64,000 nucleotides of DNA from Trichoderma breve (Eukaryota > Ascomycota > Sordariomycetes > Hypocreales > Hypocreaceae), in assembly GCF_028502605.1 (NCBI RefSeq), contig NC_079232.1, positions 6,882,001 through 6,946,000 on the forward strand, in the 5' to 3' direction. How positions within the stretch are numbered: the first letter of the stretch is position 1; each line of letters begins with the position of its first letter. The position numbers and the translations under genes are program-made. The notes beneath the pieces were generated by a model that worked only from the letters and a program-made list of their open reading frames with translations, did not search any database and was not told the DNA's origin. Shown here piece after piece: positions 12,027-22,120 of this stretch.

Positions 12027-12862
12027 ATGCATCTCATTCTTACCGGTGCCACTGGGCTCATCGGCTCGAGTGTTCTCGACGCCATGCTCAAAATGACCGA
12101 GGTGACAAAAATCTCGATTCTCAGCCGCAGACCAGTCGCAATGGCTGAAGACGCCAAAGACCCCCGGGTCAATGTCATCATTCACAAAGACTTTTCGAAA
12201 TACGATTCAGAAGTTCTCAGCAAGCTTCAAGGCGCGACTGGTGCAGTTTGGGCCCTGGGAGTTAGCCAAACCAAGGTCTCGAAAGAGTATGCTGGCCGCG
12301 TTGCTTAGCCCATGTCAGAAGCTGGAACTAACTGACCTTGTCACACAGGGAGTTTATAAAGATCACAAAAGACTATCCTCTTGCAAGTGCCGAAGCGTTC
12401 TCCACGCTTCCCCCAAATAATGACCCATTCCGGTTCATTTTTGTATCCGGTCAAGGCTCAACGCAGACGCCAGGTCGATTTACAAACCTGTACGGCAAAA
12501 CAAAGGGCGAGGTTGAACTTGCCTTGTCTCAGATGCGCATCACCAACCCGCGTCTGTTGGCAGATGCCGTAGGACCTGGCTTCGTCGACGGTAAAGATCA
12601 TGCAGCAATTCGGCCCTACCTTCAGAACCAGGGTCTCTTTATCGACGGCACCAAGATGTTGTTGAGAAAGCCGATTGAAGTGGGCGCCAAGTGGCTGCAT
12701 TGCCCGAGCGAGCCAATGGGACGGTTTCTGGTTGGAATGGCATTGGGGAAGTATGAAGCTCAGCTACGAAGTGGGAACGTTGACATGGTGACGCTGAATG
12801 GAGGTCTGAGGATCATCAAGAACGTTGCGATGAAGCAGTTGGTTGGCCTCGATAATGCGTGA
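12027..12862 (+). CDS. NAD(P)-binding Rossmann protein (atypical SDR)
   Basis: Two exons (12027-12286 and 12349-12862) give 257 residues. The N-terminus MHLILTGATGLIGSSVLD carries the GxxGxxG dinucleotide-binding turn at residues 7-13 with the following helix. The layout resembles small atypical SDR / HTATIP2-like proteins (ILSRRPV after the second strand; NLYGKTKGEVE as the YxxxK-like segment, Tyr then Lys four residues later). A redox role with NAD(P)H is expected; the substrate is unknown. The intron is 62 bases (GTATGC..CACAG) with an AACTAACTGAC branch region. No signal peptide or membrane segment is evident. Confidence 0.8.
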
Positions 12863-14229
12863 AGGAGGCAGAGGGTCTCATCTTTTGGTCACGGAGTTGC
12901 CTGGATTCTAGGCACATGGTTAGCAGCGTGCAAATATTGGCGTTAAAGGAGTTGGATTGGAACATGACTTTGACAAACCATAGATGGATGTGTATAGCGG
13001 ACAGACAGATGAAGAGACAGGAAGAGCGCGTCGTTCGAGCCATGTTGAACATGCGACTGTTTCTGCGCTGTATGGCAATGAAACACCTAGTAATTTGTAG
13101 AAAGACGATGAAGAGGAAAAGAAAAGACAAAATCTGAAAACAAATGTGTTCTTGCCAATGTTGTGTGTTCTGCCTCAGGTATAATCCTCGTTTACAGCTG
13201 TTAAGCGAATTGTTTTGGGGAGGCGCGTTAGTCAGCATCGTGAACCAAGGCAAGAACTTCCATCGCCTGTCGATGCTCATCTTGAGCGACGAGCAAAGGG
13301 TCAATGACATGAAATTACATGAATTTATGAATGCATCTCATATAATTCTCAGAGGTTAATGATTAACCTGGAAACTATTTCATGCACGCAGCGCTTGGAT
13401 CATGTCATCATTGAAGATGAGGTTATCTGGATTGTGCACGGCTTCGGAACGAACCGACGAGTGAGATGCATGAGGCAGTCACTGTGAAGCTGAGTGAAGT
13501 ACACTCCTTTGCACTCCGCTAAATTTCTCACTACATCAGGGGCATTGCCTTGAATCAGTTTTATTTACTTCCATCTTCGTGAGATTCAACTCGGTGTTGC
13601 AACGCCGCTACGTTTTTCCGTGGCCGGAATTGGTGATACTGGAATGCGACATTCTGACGTCAAATTTCCAGGCATCCAAGGTCTAACCCGGTCATGTCCG
13701 CATCATCACAAGCGGCCAAGAACTCAATTACCAATTTACATGCAAGGGGTACAGCAGCCGTGATGTCTATGTAACCCACAATGTTTCATCCAAATAGGAA
13801 GATGATCGAAAAACATTGAGGCTATATCAATATTGATTGTGATGCCCAAAATTGATGTTGCGCTTCTCCAGGTGCATTATCAACCACTGATAACAACCTC
13901 GGCTGCTTTCGTAGCGGACATCAAGGTGCACGACGCGCTGCGAACCCCGTCGGGGCGCTGTAATACAGAACGTTTGCGGGCAATTGGCCACCCTGCAGCC
14001 CCTGTAACTCATGCGCTGTAAGGTTTGGAGCAAAAGCTCCACAGCCCGCGTCATCGATGATGCGACGATAATTCCAAGAAACCTAATGTTTATTATAAGA
14101 TAGATACGGCCTCGCCTCATTTTGTCATGAAATTATCCAATTCTGTTTCCTTTATCAGTACCCTATACGAACAGCCTCAACTTTGATTATATCTTAATTT
14201 CCATACTTTACAATTACTACTCCCACGCC
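12863..14229. other. Intergenic region
   Basis: 1.37 kb between two plus-strand genes. Open frames here are short and overlap on both strands without motifs. The last 120 bases are T- and C-rich and should be the promoter of the small secreted protein gene. No other feature is seen. Confidence 0.5.
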
Positions 14230-14710
14230 ATGTATATCCAAAAGCTTACAGCCGCCGGCCTTGCTCTCGCCAGCATCGCATCATGTACGACGGATTCCCA
14301 TCATTTCCCCCCTTCTTTTCTCAACAAAAATGAAACTTAATGAAAAATTACCTCCATCTAACGCATCATTTCTAGCTGGCGATACCGTCTCCAAAGGCCA
14401 CGTACTCGACTTCGCCGTTGAAAAATGCATCGATAGCGACGGAAACATTCGCTGCACCAAGCCGTTCCCCGTCAAGGAAGGTTCATGCTACCGGTTCGAG
14501 TGGTCGACAAACGGGGCGCTCGCTCACACAACGGTGGAGGTTAAAGACGCCGGGAGTGGCGAGATTGTGTACTACCGGGATACCAACGGCGAGTGGAAGC
14601 CTGAGAAGAACGAGATTGTGTATCTCGATTTCAAGCCCAAGATTTGGGGGCAGGGCAATGAGACTGTGGATTATGAGGTCAAGAAGTGCGATAAGGATGA
14701 TGAGCTGTGA
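14230..14710 (+). CDS. Small secreted cysteine-containing protein with C-terminal DDEL
   Basis: Two exons (14230-14284 and 14376-14710) give 129 residues. The first exon encodes a signal peptide (MYIQKLTAAGLALASIAS), so the product enters the secretory pathway. The mature part (about 110 residues) has four cysteines (CIDSDGNIRC, GSC, KKC), is rich in Thr, Lys and acidic residues, and looks beta-structured. I recognise no family. The last residues are CDKDDEL; DDEL is the ER-retrieval signal used in Kluyveromyces lactis and resembles HDEL/KDEL, so the protein could be ER-resident rather than secreted. The intron is 91 bases, GTACGA..TCTAG. The size and cysteines also suit an effector-like secreted protein. 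Confidence 0.72.
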
Positions 14711-15642
14711 TTGAGTCATCTCGGATGATTGATATAATTTTATAATAATAATAATCTGCTGTATCAGCACTGAGTTTTGAGAACTCACGCATTATTAGCC
14801 CATATTCGCACATATGAAGCCACGACCAGTGATGAAAGTGATGGTGATTGTACGTAGAATGGCGTGTATCAAAAACATCCAAGGAGTCTCAAAGCACACA
14901 CCACATTGAGCCTAATAAAACACCACAAACTGAGATCATCACCAATTCAAGGCTCTACGCCATTCGTTTCATTTAAATCTTCAATTGCGGGTCATTTTGT
15001 CCATTTTGTTGGGAGCAATCCCCCCTTTGTCCACAATTGTATTCCCTTTCATCAATCTATTCTTGTCTACCTGTGCAGTATCTACAGTACATTGACTCTC
15101 ATCATTGTCTACTGAGCTCATATAGGATTGGGTATAGGCAGGTACTCGGAGGTGAAACCACCACGTCCCACTAAATAAATACGAAACATCACGAGTACTC
15201 CAAAGTTTAAAATACTCCCATTGATAAGGCCCATTTCCACCATCACATTGGCATTCTGATCCCCTTTGCCAGCTCCGATTATGTCATCCCTCGCTCCATA
15301 GGGCTGAGATTCAACGAGATCCGAGATCCGAGACGCCGCCATTAGCGGATCGAGCGGACTAGGGTCCACCAACACTTCACTTTAAATCAACTCTCAGGTC
15401 ACTATCTTACGTGCTGCACGGCGGTACTTTTCGAAACGCCATTTATTTATTCCGTTCTACTACTTGTCCCTGTCCCCGTAACCAAAAGTCTTAGTCAGCA
15501 CCCTACTCTTGTAACAAGTCTGTGTACCTCGATGGTATAAGCCGCCCTCCTCCATTACCACCATCTCGGCCACCTTGTAGAACGGAATATCCCAATCATC
15601 GCGTTCGCTCCTCATACCAAGGCACGGAATAGGATGGAACGC
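14711..15642. other. Convergent intergenic region
   Basis: This lies between the 3' ends of the small secreted protein (plus) and the DUF3669 protein (minus). A minus-strand open frame at 15118-15375 (about 85 codons) has no recognisable motif. No feature is supported. Confidence 0.45.
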
Positions 15643-17370
15643 TCAGCTTAGGCGCCACCAATCCCGCTCCTCGTTCATTACCTGGTTAATAAAGCAGCGC
15701 GACAAACGTAGTCTCTCTCCCCTCTGTCTCAGAATATAATCCGAGGCCGCAATGTAGCTGGAGACAAAAGCGTCCCACGTCCGCTTCTGGATCGACAGCC
15801 TCTGATTCGGTCTTGGGATGTAGTAGCTCTGCTTCACAGCTTCCACAGCCAACTGCACGCCGTCTTCATTCATTTCGATTGTCCGGGCTTTCTCAAAGTG
15901 ACCGACCCGGAGTATGGTGTGGCCTTGAGGGAGAGAACCAGCTTGTGAGAGTTGGCTCTTAACGCTCTTCCATGAGCTAAACAGGAAAAATTGGACTCCA
16001 CGGGCGTCGATGCAGGCGACCCAATGCAGAAGCGCCAGAGCAACGGCCACTCTACGGGCCAACGACTCAACGTCCAGCTGTAGCTCTATCATTTGGTTGA
16101 AATACATCTTGTCGTTGTGATATGAGAAGCACTTGGCGTCGCCTCTGCCCTGCATCGAACTGAAATAGAGATGCACGGAGCAGTATCTGTAGGTATCGGC
16201 TCTGCAGGCGTTAATATGGGGCACATAGTTACCCACGATGTGCTGATCCAAATCCAAAATCGGCACATTTGGAACCGATAGTGGAAGTGGCGGAATTCCC
16301 TCGGTGCCATCGTCTTTTGCTGGAAGATAGCATATTGTCTCAATTCTATACTCCCACGATGGAAGCCCGCCGAAAGGAATTGCCTCATTTGTGTTGACGT
16401 AGGGATATCGTGCGACTTCGACGGCAGTAAATTTCCATCCCTGAAAGATTTCAAATATGTGCTGATGCATTTCTTTGAAAACCGATGCTTTATTCATTCC
16501 CCGTGGTATGGGCGGCTGGTGCGGGCTCGGAAACGGAAAGGATGGCCTGCCAAAGCCAGTGGCATATCTTGGATGAAGCCGTATGGGAAGATCGAAAGTG
16601 GGCACTTGATAGTACCACCAGCCTCCTACTCCTCGGAAAGCACGCCCATAGGGGAATCGCTTGTCAGAACCGGCTGGTTTATACCCTCCACCTAGATTGA
16701 CTGCCTGTGCAAGCGGGAAAATTGGCGCGGGATCGCTGGCCGGGAGCATAGGCGACGGTGAAGGATTTCGGCTCCCGCTCGGAGTGTTTGGACTATCACT
16801 CGGAGTGATTGAACTCTCACTCGAAGTGCTTGAATACTCACTCGGAGTGCTTGAACTCTCACTCGGAGTAGATGCCTCGGAAGTGGTTGCCCATAGTCTC
16901 GGCCACATGAAGGTGCCGGCGTGCATCATGCTGCCTGATGTACCGGATGAAGAAGACTCGGAATCGACGCTTGAACTATGGGGGTTATAGCAAGATGTGC
17001 CGACGATTGGGGTACACTGTGGCATAGGATTTTTTCCTTTGTCCTTCTTTTTTCCTTTGCCCTTCTTTTTTCCCTTGCCTTTCTTTCTTCCTTTGCCCTT
17101 CTTTTTTCCCTTGTCCTCCTTCTTCACAGTGCTTGCCTCTGGGCTCTTTGGCTTTTTGTCTTGATAAAATGACGAGACCTGAAGCCATTCTGGGAAATGC
17201 TCCACATCCCAAGGACAGTCATGCACTTCGGCTTTGTCATGGTCACCAGGGCGACAGAAGGCCTGGAGGGGACTTAGCTTGATGCTAGGAGGAGTCATCT
17301 CGAAGTGGTGTGCGACTGGAGTGTCCATGTTAGCATGAGTACCTGGAGGGGTGAGGCTTGACCTATACAT
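15643..17370 (-). CDS. DUF3669-domain protein with low-complexity N-terminus
   Basis: An intronless gene of 575 residues. The N-terminal third is disordered: a lysine/glycine tract made of KKKGKG-type repeats (minus-strand coding around 17030-17110), then a Ser/Thr/Pro region with seven-residue repeats of the type SESSxTP. The C-terminal half has features of the fungal DUF3669 family: a central ALALLHWVACIDARGVQFFL segment, then YYIPRP and a final W..F...Y helix. The function of DUF3669 is unknown. The start was set at 17370 because a TATA box (17485-17494) lies about 115 bases upstream, no other ATG lies between, and the longer open frame begins with TTG. The Lys-rich tract could bind nucleic acid or direct nuclear import; that is inference. 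Confidence 0.78.
   Translation of the reverse strand: MYRSSLTPPGTHANMDTPVAHHFEMTPPSIKLSPLQAFCRPGDHDKAEVHDCPWDVEHFPEWLQVSSFYQDKKPKSPEASTVKKEDKGKKKGKGRKKGKGKKKGKGKKKDKGKNPMPQCTPIVGTSCYNPHSSSVDSESSSSGTSGSMMHAGTFMWPRLWATTSEASTPSESSSTPSEYSSTSSESSITPSDSPNTPSGSRNPSPSPMLPASDPAPIFPLAQAVNLGGGYKPAGSDKRFPYGRAFRGVGGWWYYQVPTFDLPIRLHPRYATGFGRPSFPFPSPHQPPIPRGMNKASVFKEMHQHIFEIFQGWKFTAVEVARYPYVNTNEAIPFGGLPSWEYRIETICYLPAKDDGTEGIPPLPLSVPNVPILDLDQHIVGNYVPHINACRADTYRYCSVHLYFSSMQGRGDAKCFSYHNDKMYFNQMIELQLDVESLARRVAVALALLHWVACIDARGVQFFLFSSWKSVKSQLSQAGSLPQGHTILRVGHFEKARTIEMNEDGVQLAVEAVKQSYYIPRPNQRLSIQKRTWDAFVSSYIAASDYILRQRGERLRLSRCFINQVMNEERDWWRLS
16778..16869 (-). repeat. 21-bp coding tandem repeat in the DUF3669 gene
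   Basis: Units of the form CTCGGAGTG...CTCTCA repeat about four and a half times with a 21-base period and a few substitutions, encoding seven-residue Ser/Thr/Pro repeats (SESSSTP, SEYSSTS, SESSITP, SDSPNTP). Period in multiples of three keeps the frame if copy number changes. Confidence 0.8.
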
Positions 17371-17484
17371 CTTGATGTCTTGACCACGACGGCTAAAGGA
17401 TAAGCGAACCTGAGCTGAATCCAAGTTGAAGACTTGGATGAAAGTCAGATGAAAAGATGCAAGCCGATGTAGGGGGGAGACTGC

Positions 17485-17494
17485 CTATTTATAG
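17485..17494 (-). promoter_or_regulatory. TATA box of the DUF3669 gene
   Basis: CTATAAATAG on the minus strand, about 115 bases upstream of the ATG at 17370. The pyrimidine-rich stretch between them is a plausible transcription start region and contains no earlier ATG. Confidence 0.6.
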
Positions 17495-17497
17495 ACG

Positions 17498-17584
17498 AAT
17501 GGCGATGGCACTACTCAGTCGAGCACACCAAACTTCACAATGACCAATGGCGATGGCGCTACTCAGTCGAGCACGAACTTCACA
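17498..17584. repeat. Tandem duplication upstream of the DUF3669 TATA box
   Basis: The segment beginning AATGGCGATGGC occurs at 17498-17539 and again at 17546-17584, 48 bases apart, differing by one substitution and a three-base gap. It lies directly upstream of the TATA box and may duplicate an activator site. Confidence 0.75.
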
Positions 17585-18484
17585 GAGATCAGCAGCCGTC
17601 GTGCTTGAGCCAGCTCGTCATACCCCTCACATCTGGACTCGGGAAATTTGTTGTGTGAGGGCGAGAACCTTGTTCCGCGAAGAAGACGGGCCCATGAGGC
17701 TGTTAGAGTTTTATGCAAGTACAGGCGATATACTTCACTCCTTGCTTTGGAGAGCGCGCCAAGCACAGTATCGAAGGCGTCAGAGAAAGATGGCCTGGTA
17801 TTCATTTGTCCAGCTGTCTGTAAGTTGAGGTTCATCCCCATAGCTTTTTTATGTCTCTAATGTTGACCCATTTCAATTGTCATGACTACTACTATGGCGT
17901 CCATCAAAGAGCTATCGACGCGTGCGGTCGTATAGTAACATGTATAGTCGAGCCATCGTCCAGCATATCGCCAGGAATCTGTCGGCACTAGGACATGTGC
18001 TGTAACCGGCACATCGCCGAGCTCCTGATGGCAGATGTTCTAGTACTGGAGAGGGGTCGGCTCATCAGATCATACCAGAAGTTACTGTGTTCGTGGCGGC
18101 TCCGGCAAAGTCCCTGGTGGCCGGCTTACCTCATGCTGTAGACGAGCTTTGCCGAGAGATATGCCCCGATGCGCCATCTCTGGGCTGATATTGAGTTTCA
18201 ATAAGTCTCGTTGTTCCGCTAGATAAAGATAATGAACAGGGAGCTGCATCAAACGGCTTGACTTCATGGGGCTATTTTAATATTCGGACAGCTTTTGGCC
18301 ATATGCTGGGTCGTAGATGAACGAGGATGAGCAGCCTTGTACCAAGATGTGACGAATATATGACTGCAACCGTAGTCAGCCTCCATGTTCCAACGTCGGA
18401 ATGGTCTGAAGATCGGCGTGCCAGGTAGACTACTGCCCGCGTACCTACCTATGCCAGCGACAATCCGTCCATTGACTTATACAG

Positions 18485-18727
18485 TTCGACTTGCGTCGAA
18501 ATAAGGAGGTCTACTGTCACGTTGCTTTTCGTTGGCTCACTGAAATAATCACTGCCGAGGCCCGTCTGTTGGTGGAGATTGAATACCAGGAAAGGCAAAA
18601 GATTAAAGCCTATCTTGCTAGAGGGAGTGCCATTGGACTGCCTCCCTCGGAAAATCGGACCCAGACCCAGTTTCTCTACGCAATCGTAGATCGAGTAGTG
18701 CCTAAAAGGGGGAATGCCAAACCATAG
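18485..18727 (+). pseudogene. Coding-like orphan exon fragment
   Basis: An open frame preceded by a plausible acceptor (TTATACAG at about 18476-18483) encodes helical, charged sequence such as ITAEARLLVEIEYQERQKIKAY and ends in a stop at 18725-18727. It has no ATG of its own (the frame begins with TTG) and I cannot find upstream exons. It could be the last exon of an unrecognised gene or a gene relic. I do not recognise the family. Confidence 0.2.
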
Positions 18728-19549
18728 GGAGAGAGGGTGCCATCCGGTTGGCTAGAAACAGGGCGCGCTGAGTGTATCGAATCTGTTTGCTTCTTTTGAT
18801 TCAAGAGTCCATCAGCTCTTGAGCATATAACGTGCCCATCAAAGGTTGAGAATGCAAGCACCTAGTCAACTATCGTGCATATCGGACAAGGACGAGGCCG
18901 TGGACTGCGTGACGTATTTTGGGTGGAGCTGACGCAAGGATGTGAACTGGCTGAACAAGTTTGTGACGATTAGTTGAGGTACTTTTTGCTTGTGTTTGGC
19001 CCTCCAATGAGAGGGGTAGAAAGGGGGGTGAACGGGGGGAGTGCAACTCGCAGCAATGAAGCATCACCTGTCCGGGGACAGGGCGCAATACGACAGAAGT
19101 GCAGAGAAGAGGATGGGGCGGGAACTGACCGGTAGGCGCTTGTTGGAACTCTCGGCCAGACTAGTGAGAGGTTATTTATTTTGTTTCAACGTCTCAGGTA
19201 GATCACCGCCGCATTGGTTCGATCGTGACCCGATCTTTGGGGGCGTAGACGAAGGTGGCGTGTTCGCCTTACCTCTGCCCTACGGGGGACAACCTTGTTC
19301 GGCGTGATGATTCCATCGTCGGCAACAGAGGAGGCTCAGACAGTTGAGATAAGCCGCCGCCGCTAGAATCCGAGAAGTTGGCGGACGAAGTGTTGAGACG
19401 ACGATAAAAGGGTGGCCTGGATTGTGCTGGGCAGAGGTTTGCGTGAGGAGAAGAGAGATGGTGCGAAGGCGGTCACGGGTCAGTCACGATGTCACCAAGC
19501 ACACCAAAAGTTCATTCAGCTTGTCGATAAGGTCGCTGACATCCAGCAT

Positions 19550-19810
19550 CAATAAACCATCACTATATCTCAGTATTTCGAATTACTTATTAATCATTTG
19601 ATATTTCGATGAAAATAATGGTTATCATTGCCTGAAAAGCTGGTATTCATATCGGGGGCCAACAATGTTAAGCATATTAGGGATAGAGAATAAAACACCA
19701 CACAAAATAGCGCGATATTCATAAATATACGTCAAATTCATTTATGTATTTTCAAATACTTCAAAAATATTTCCTATATGAACATTTTTCTATTCTATTT
19801 GGGAAATTAT
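19550..19810. other. AT-rich island
   Basis: About 260 bases that are visibly much richer in A and T than their flanks, full of TATTT/AAATA words and without open frames. It could be a decayed RIP-mutated repeat or a promoter-like spacer; no repeat ends are recognisable. Confidence 0.45.
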
Positions 19811-20044
19811 TTGTTGGTACCTCAGGTAGTATCATGTTTGGCAGCCTTGCGCTACCGCCTGCCCGGCAGAATCTCAGTCCTTGGGCGGTCTGATTCCTTC
19901 CTTTGGAAATCGCCGAACACTCTCCGTCATTGCACTCATCTTTGAATTTCTCAATCGCCTTCATCGCCTTCATCGCTTCCATCTACATCAAGAAACCCGC
20001 ATCGATACTCTACCGATTTCTTCAAGATGCTCCCATCCTCATCT

Positions 20045-20340
20045 TCACTGGCCACCAACTTCGTCAGCTTCAAGCACTTTGGTGCCAGAGGAAGCCTTTT
20101 CCATCGTTTCCAGATACCAGTCCTCTGTAGCCTGCTCTCGCAATTTGATTCGGTCCAATGATTCCATCCTCTTTGCCAACAACACTTGGATCTGTGCTGC
20201 CCTTTTGTTCATCTATAAGCTATCCGTAGCAGAGGCACAATGTGATGACCACTAACCTGCGTTGCATAGATATCACCACGATCGTTCTTTTCACATGCTG
20301 CCAGTCGCACAACTCGACCCAATGACGATTGCTTTGATAT
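20045..20340 (-). pseudogene. Possible two-exon gene relic
   Basis: Minus-strand exon 20257 to about 20340 (LGRVVRLAACEKNDRGDIYATQ) joins in frame across a short 44-base GTTAGT..TATAG gap to 20045-20212 (MNKRAAQIQVLLAKRMESLD and onwards, 55 residues ending at a TGA). The joined text reads as a basic, helical, coiled-coil-like C-terminus. No 5' exons with good splice sites were found, and a stop lies just upstream (about 20349), so this is either a relic or the end of an unrecognised gene. Confidence 0.3.
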
Positions 20341-22120
20341 GAAGCTCTAGGGAAGATGTTTTGGAGCAAAGGTACTGGCAACTCTCTGCCAACGCAGTAT
20401 CGAGCCCATTCCATTTGACCGTTTTGCAACGTCTTCTAACCTGATTGGAGCATGCAGAATCTGCCCCAAGAGCCAGAAAGAATCCAATTCCTTTCTCGAA
20501 AGGTCGACTTCTCCCCCACACGATCCATGCCCCGGAGCAGTGCTCAGGATATCCTCTGCGTTAGTCTAGCCCGCCGGCTACCCAGTTCAAGAAAGGCCAA
20601 CATGGCACAGATTCCACACGTGTCACGCATCATTCGATGATAACAGGACAAACTCCAAGAAGACACCAGCAGGTCGAGGGTGAGCTGGTGAGGGATCCTC
20701 GTTTGGAATGGGCCAACACTAATGTTCTAGCCTACCCTAGGATACTAGGCATCAACGAACTTCTTGATAGTTTGACATCGCCGATACCACCTATCGTCGC
20801 CACCTTCGTTGCACTTATTTCTGCCGTACCACAGATGATCTTCATTAATGTCGCCCTGCCGTTTAACCTCACTTGTTTCTTTGTGATTCACACAAAGGAA
20901 GAATAAACGTCAGCCACCCATATACACGCCAGTATATACACAACGGTAAGTATCACAGCCTTTTTCTTCAACTGCTTTGAAGAGTCGTCCCCTACAAGAT
21001 ACCAACCATGTCTGATTACAGCAATTCTCAACAGGTTGATACCACATCTGATCTACTCAACGAGAAATATGTGTTTCCTACGACGCATACTGTAGAAATC
21101 TTAACAGCAGCACGTCGACAAGGAAAACTAAAGGAATGCCAAACAAACCAATCACCTCCTCGCCCACCCACACCCGACAGACCCAACGGCGGCAGGCCAA
21201 CAGCGTTTCATCGACGCGTGTCACCGTTGTTCTAGCCCCCAAATTTCTCAGTGAGCCAGCCCTGTGAATGCAGGTACAGCCCTGTTCAGGCACAGCATGG
21301 GTCACCCCTGCGTGTTCACGTTGAACTGGCAGCATCCCACCATTTACGCGACGTTTCAGAACAAAGAGCCTCAAATCAACTCTACAGATATGACGCTGTA
21401 TGAGGCATTGGTGCTTTGCCGTTTTTGAGGGGCGCATTCATGTGCAAAGCATCAACAGGACAGGGGCTTGATTCGGCGTTCGGTTGGGCCTAGAAGACCG
21501 GCATTGGCATCGGACATTTACACACGCGCCTTATTGCCGCCATGAAAAACGGCTATGTAATCATGGCGCCCCTGGACAAGCACGGTCCTCGATATCCTGA
21601 CAACCACCGGGCAGGGCGAACAGGGCGGACAAGGTTAACGACACCGCCTACACCTCCAGGGATTTGAACAACCCGTGGAGGGGCGAGGGCTTGATCGCCT
21701 CGAGGTCAAAGCACAGCGGCGAACTCCAGCAATGGACTTTCCGAGACGTCAAAACACACGGACCTGTCAAAATATGCTTCTGGAGCCGCGGACCAAAGTG
21801 GATGAACCGAGACCCGGTTTGCCAATTTCGCCGGCCCCGGTGATCAAAAGTCCGTCGCGAAAACGGCAGCAGCAGCGATCTTATTAGTGATCGAAAACCT
21901 ATTCACTGCGAAATACATTCGGTCACAAGTTGCGAAACAATGGCTTGATTTGTGATTCTCGAATAACAAATAACATGGTATAGTAATTACGCTTGTCTAA
22001 CAATTCCCCATAGGACGGGCTGTACTCTCTCTCGCAAGAGCAGGGATGAAGTACAGGCAATTATTGAGGGGGAAAAAATCCCAGTAAAAAAAAAAAGAAA
22101 ATCCCACGCAGTGCGAAGTA

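Larger units (their letters stand above)
17371..22120. other. 4.75 kb gene-poor region
   Basis: It begins with the promoter of the DUF3669 gene (TATA box and a tandem duplication) and runs to the terpene synthase 3' end. It includes an AT-rich island at about 19550-19810, a plus-strand coding-like fragment at 18485-18727, and a minus-strand spliced-looking fragment at 20045-20340. I found no complete gene, no transposase or reverse transcriptase motif, and no tRNA. Confidence 0.5.

Noticed and set aside
15118..15375. Minus-strand open frame of about 85 codons with smooth-looking protein sequence
   Set aside because: No motif, no promoter evidence, and it lies in a convergent 3' region; could be chance.
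17422..17424. TTG as start of the DUF3669 frame
   Set aside because: The TATA box and first ATG in the presumed transcript point to 17370; fungal genes rarely start at TTG.
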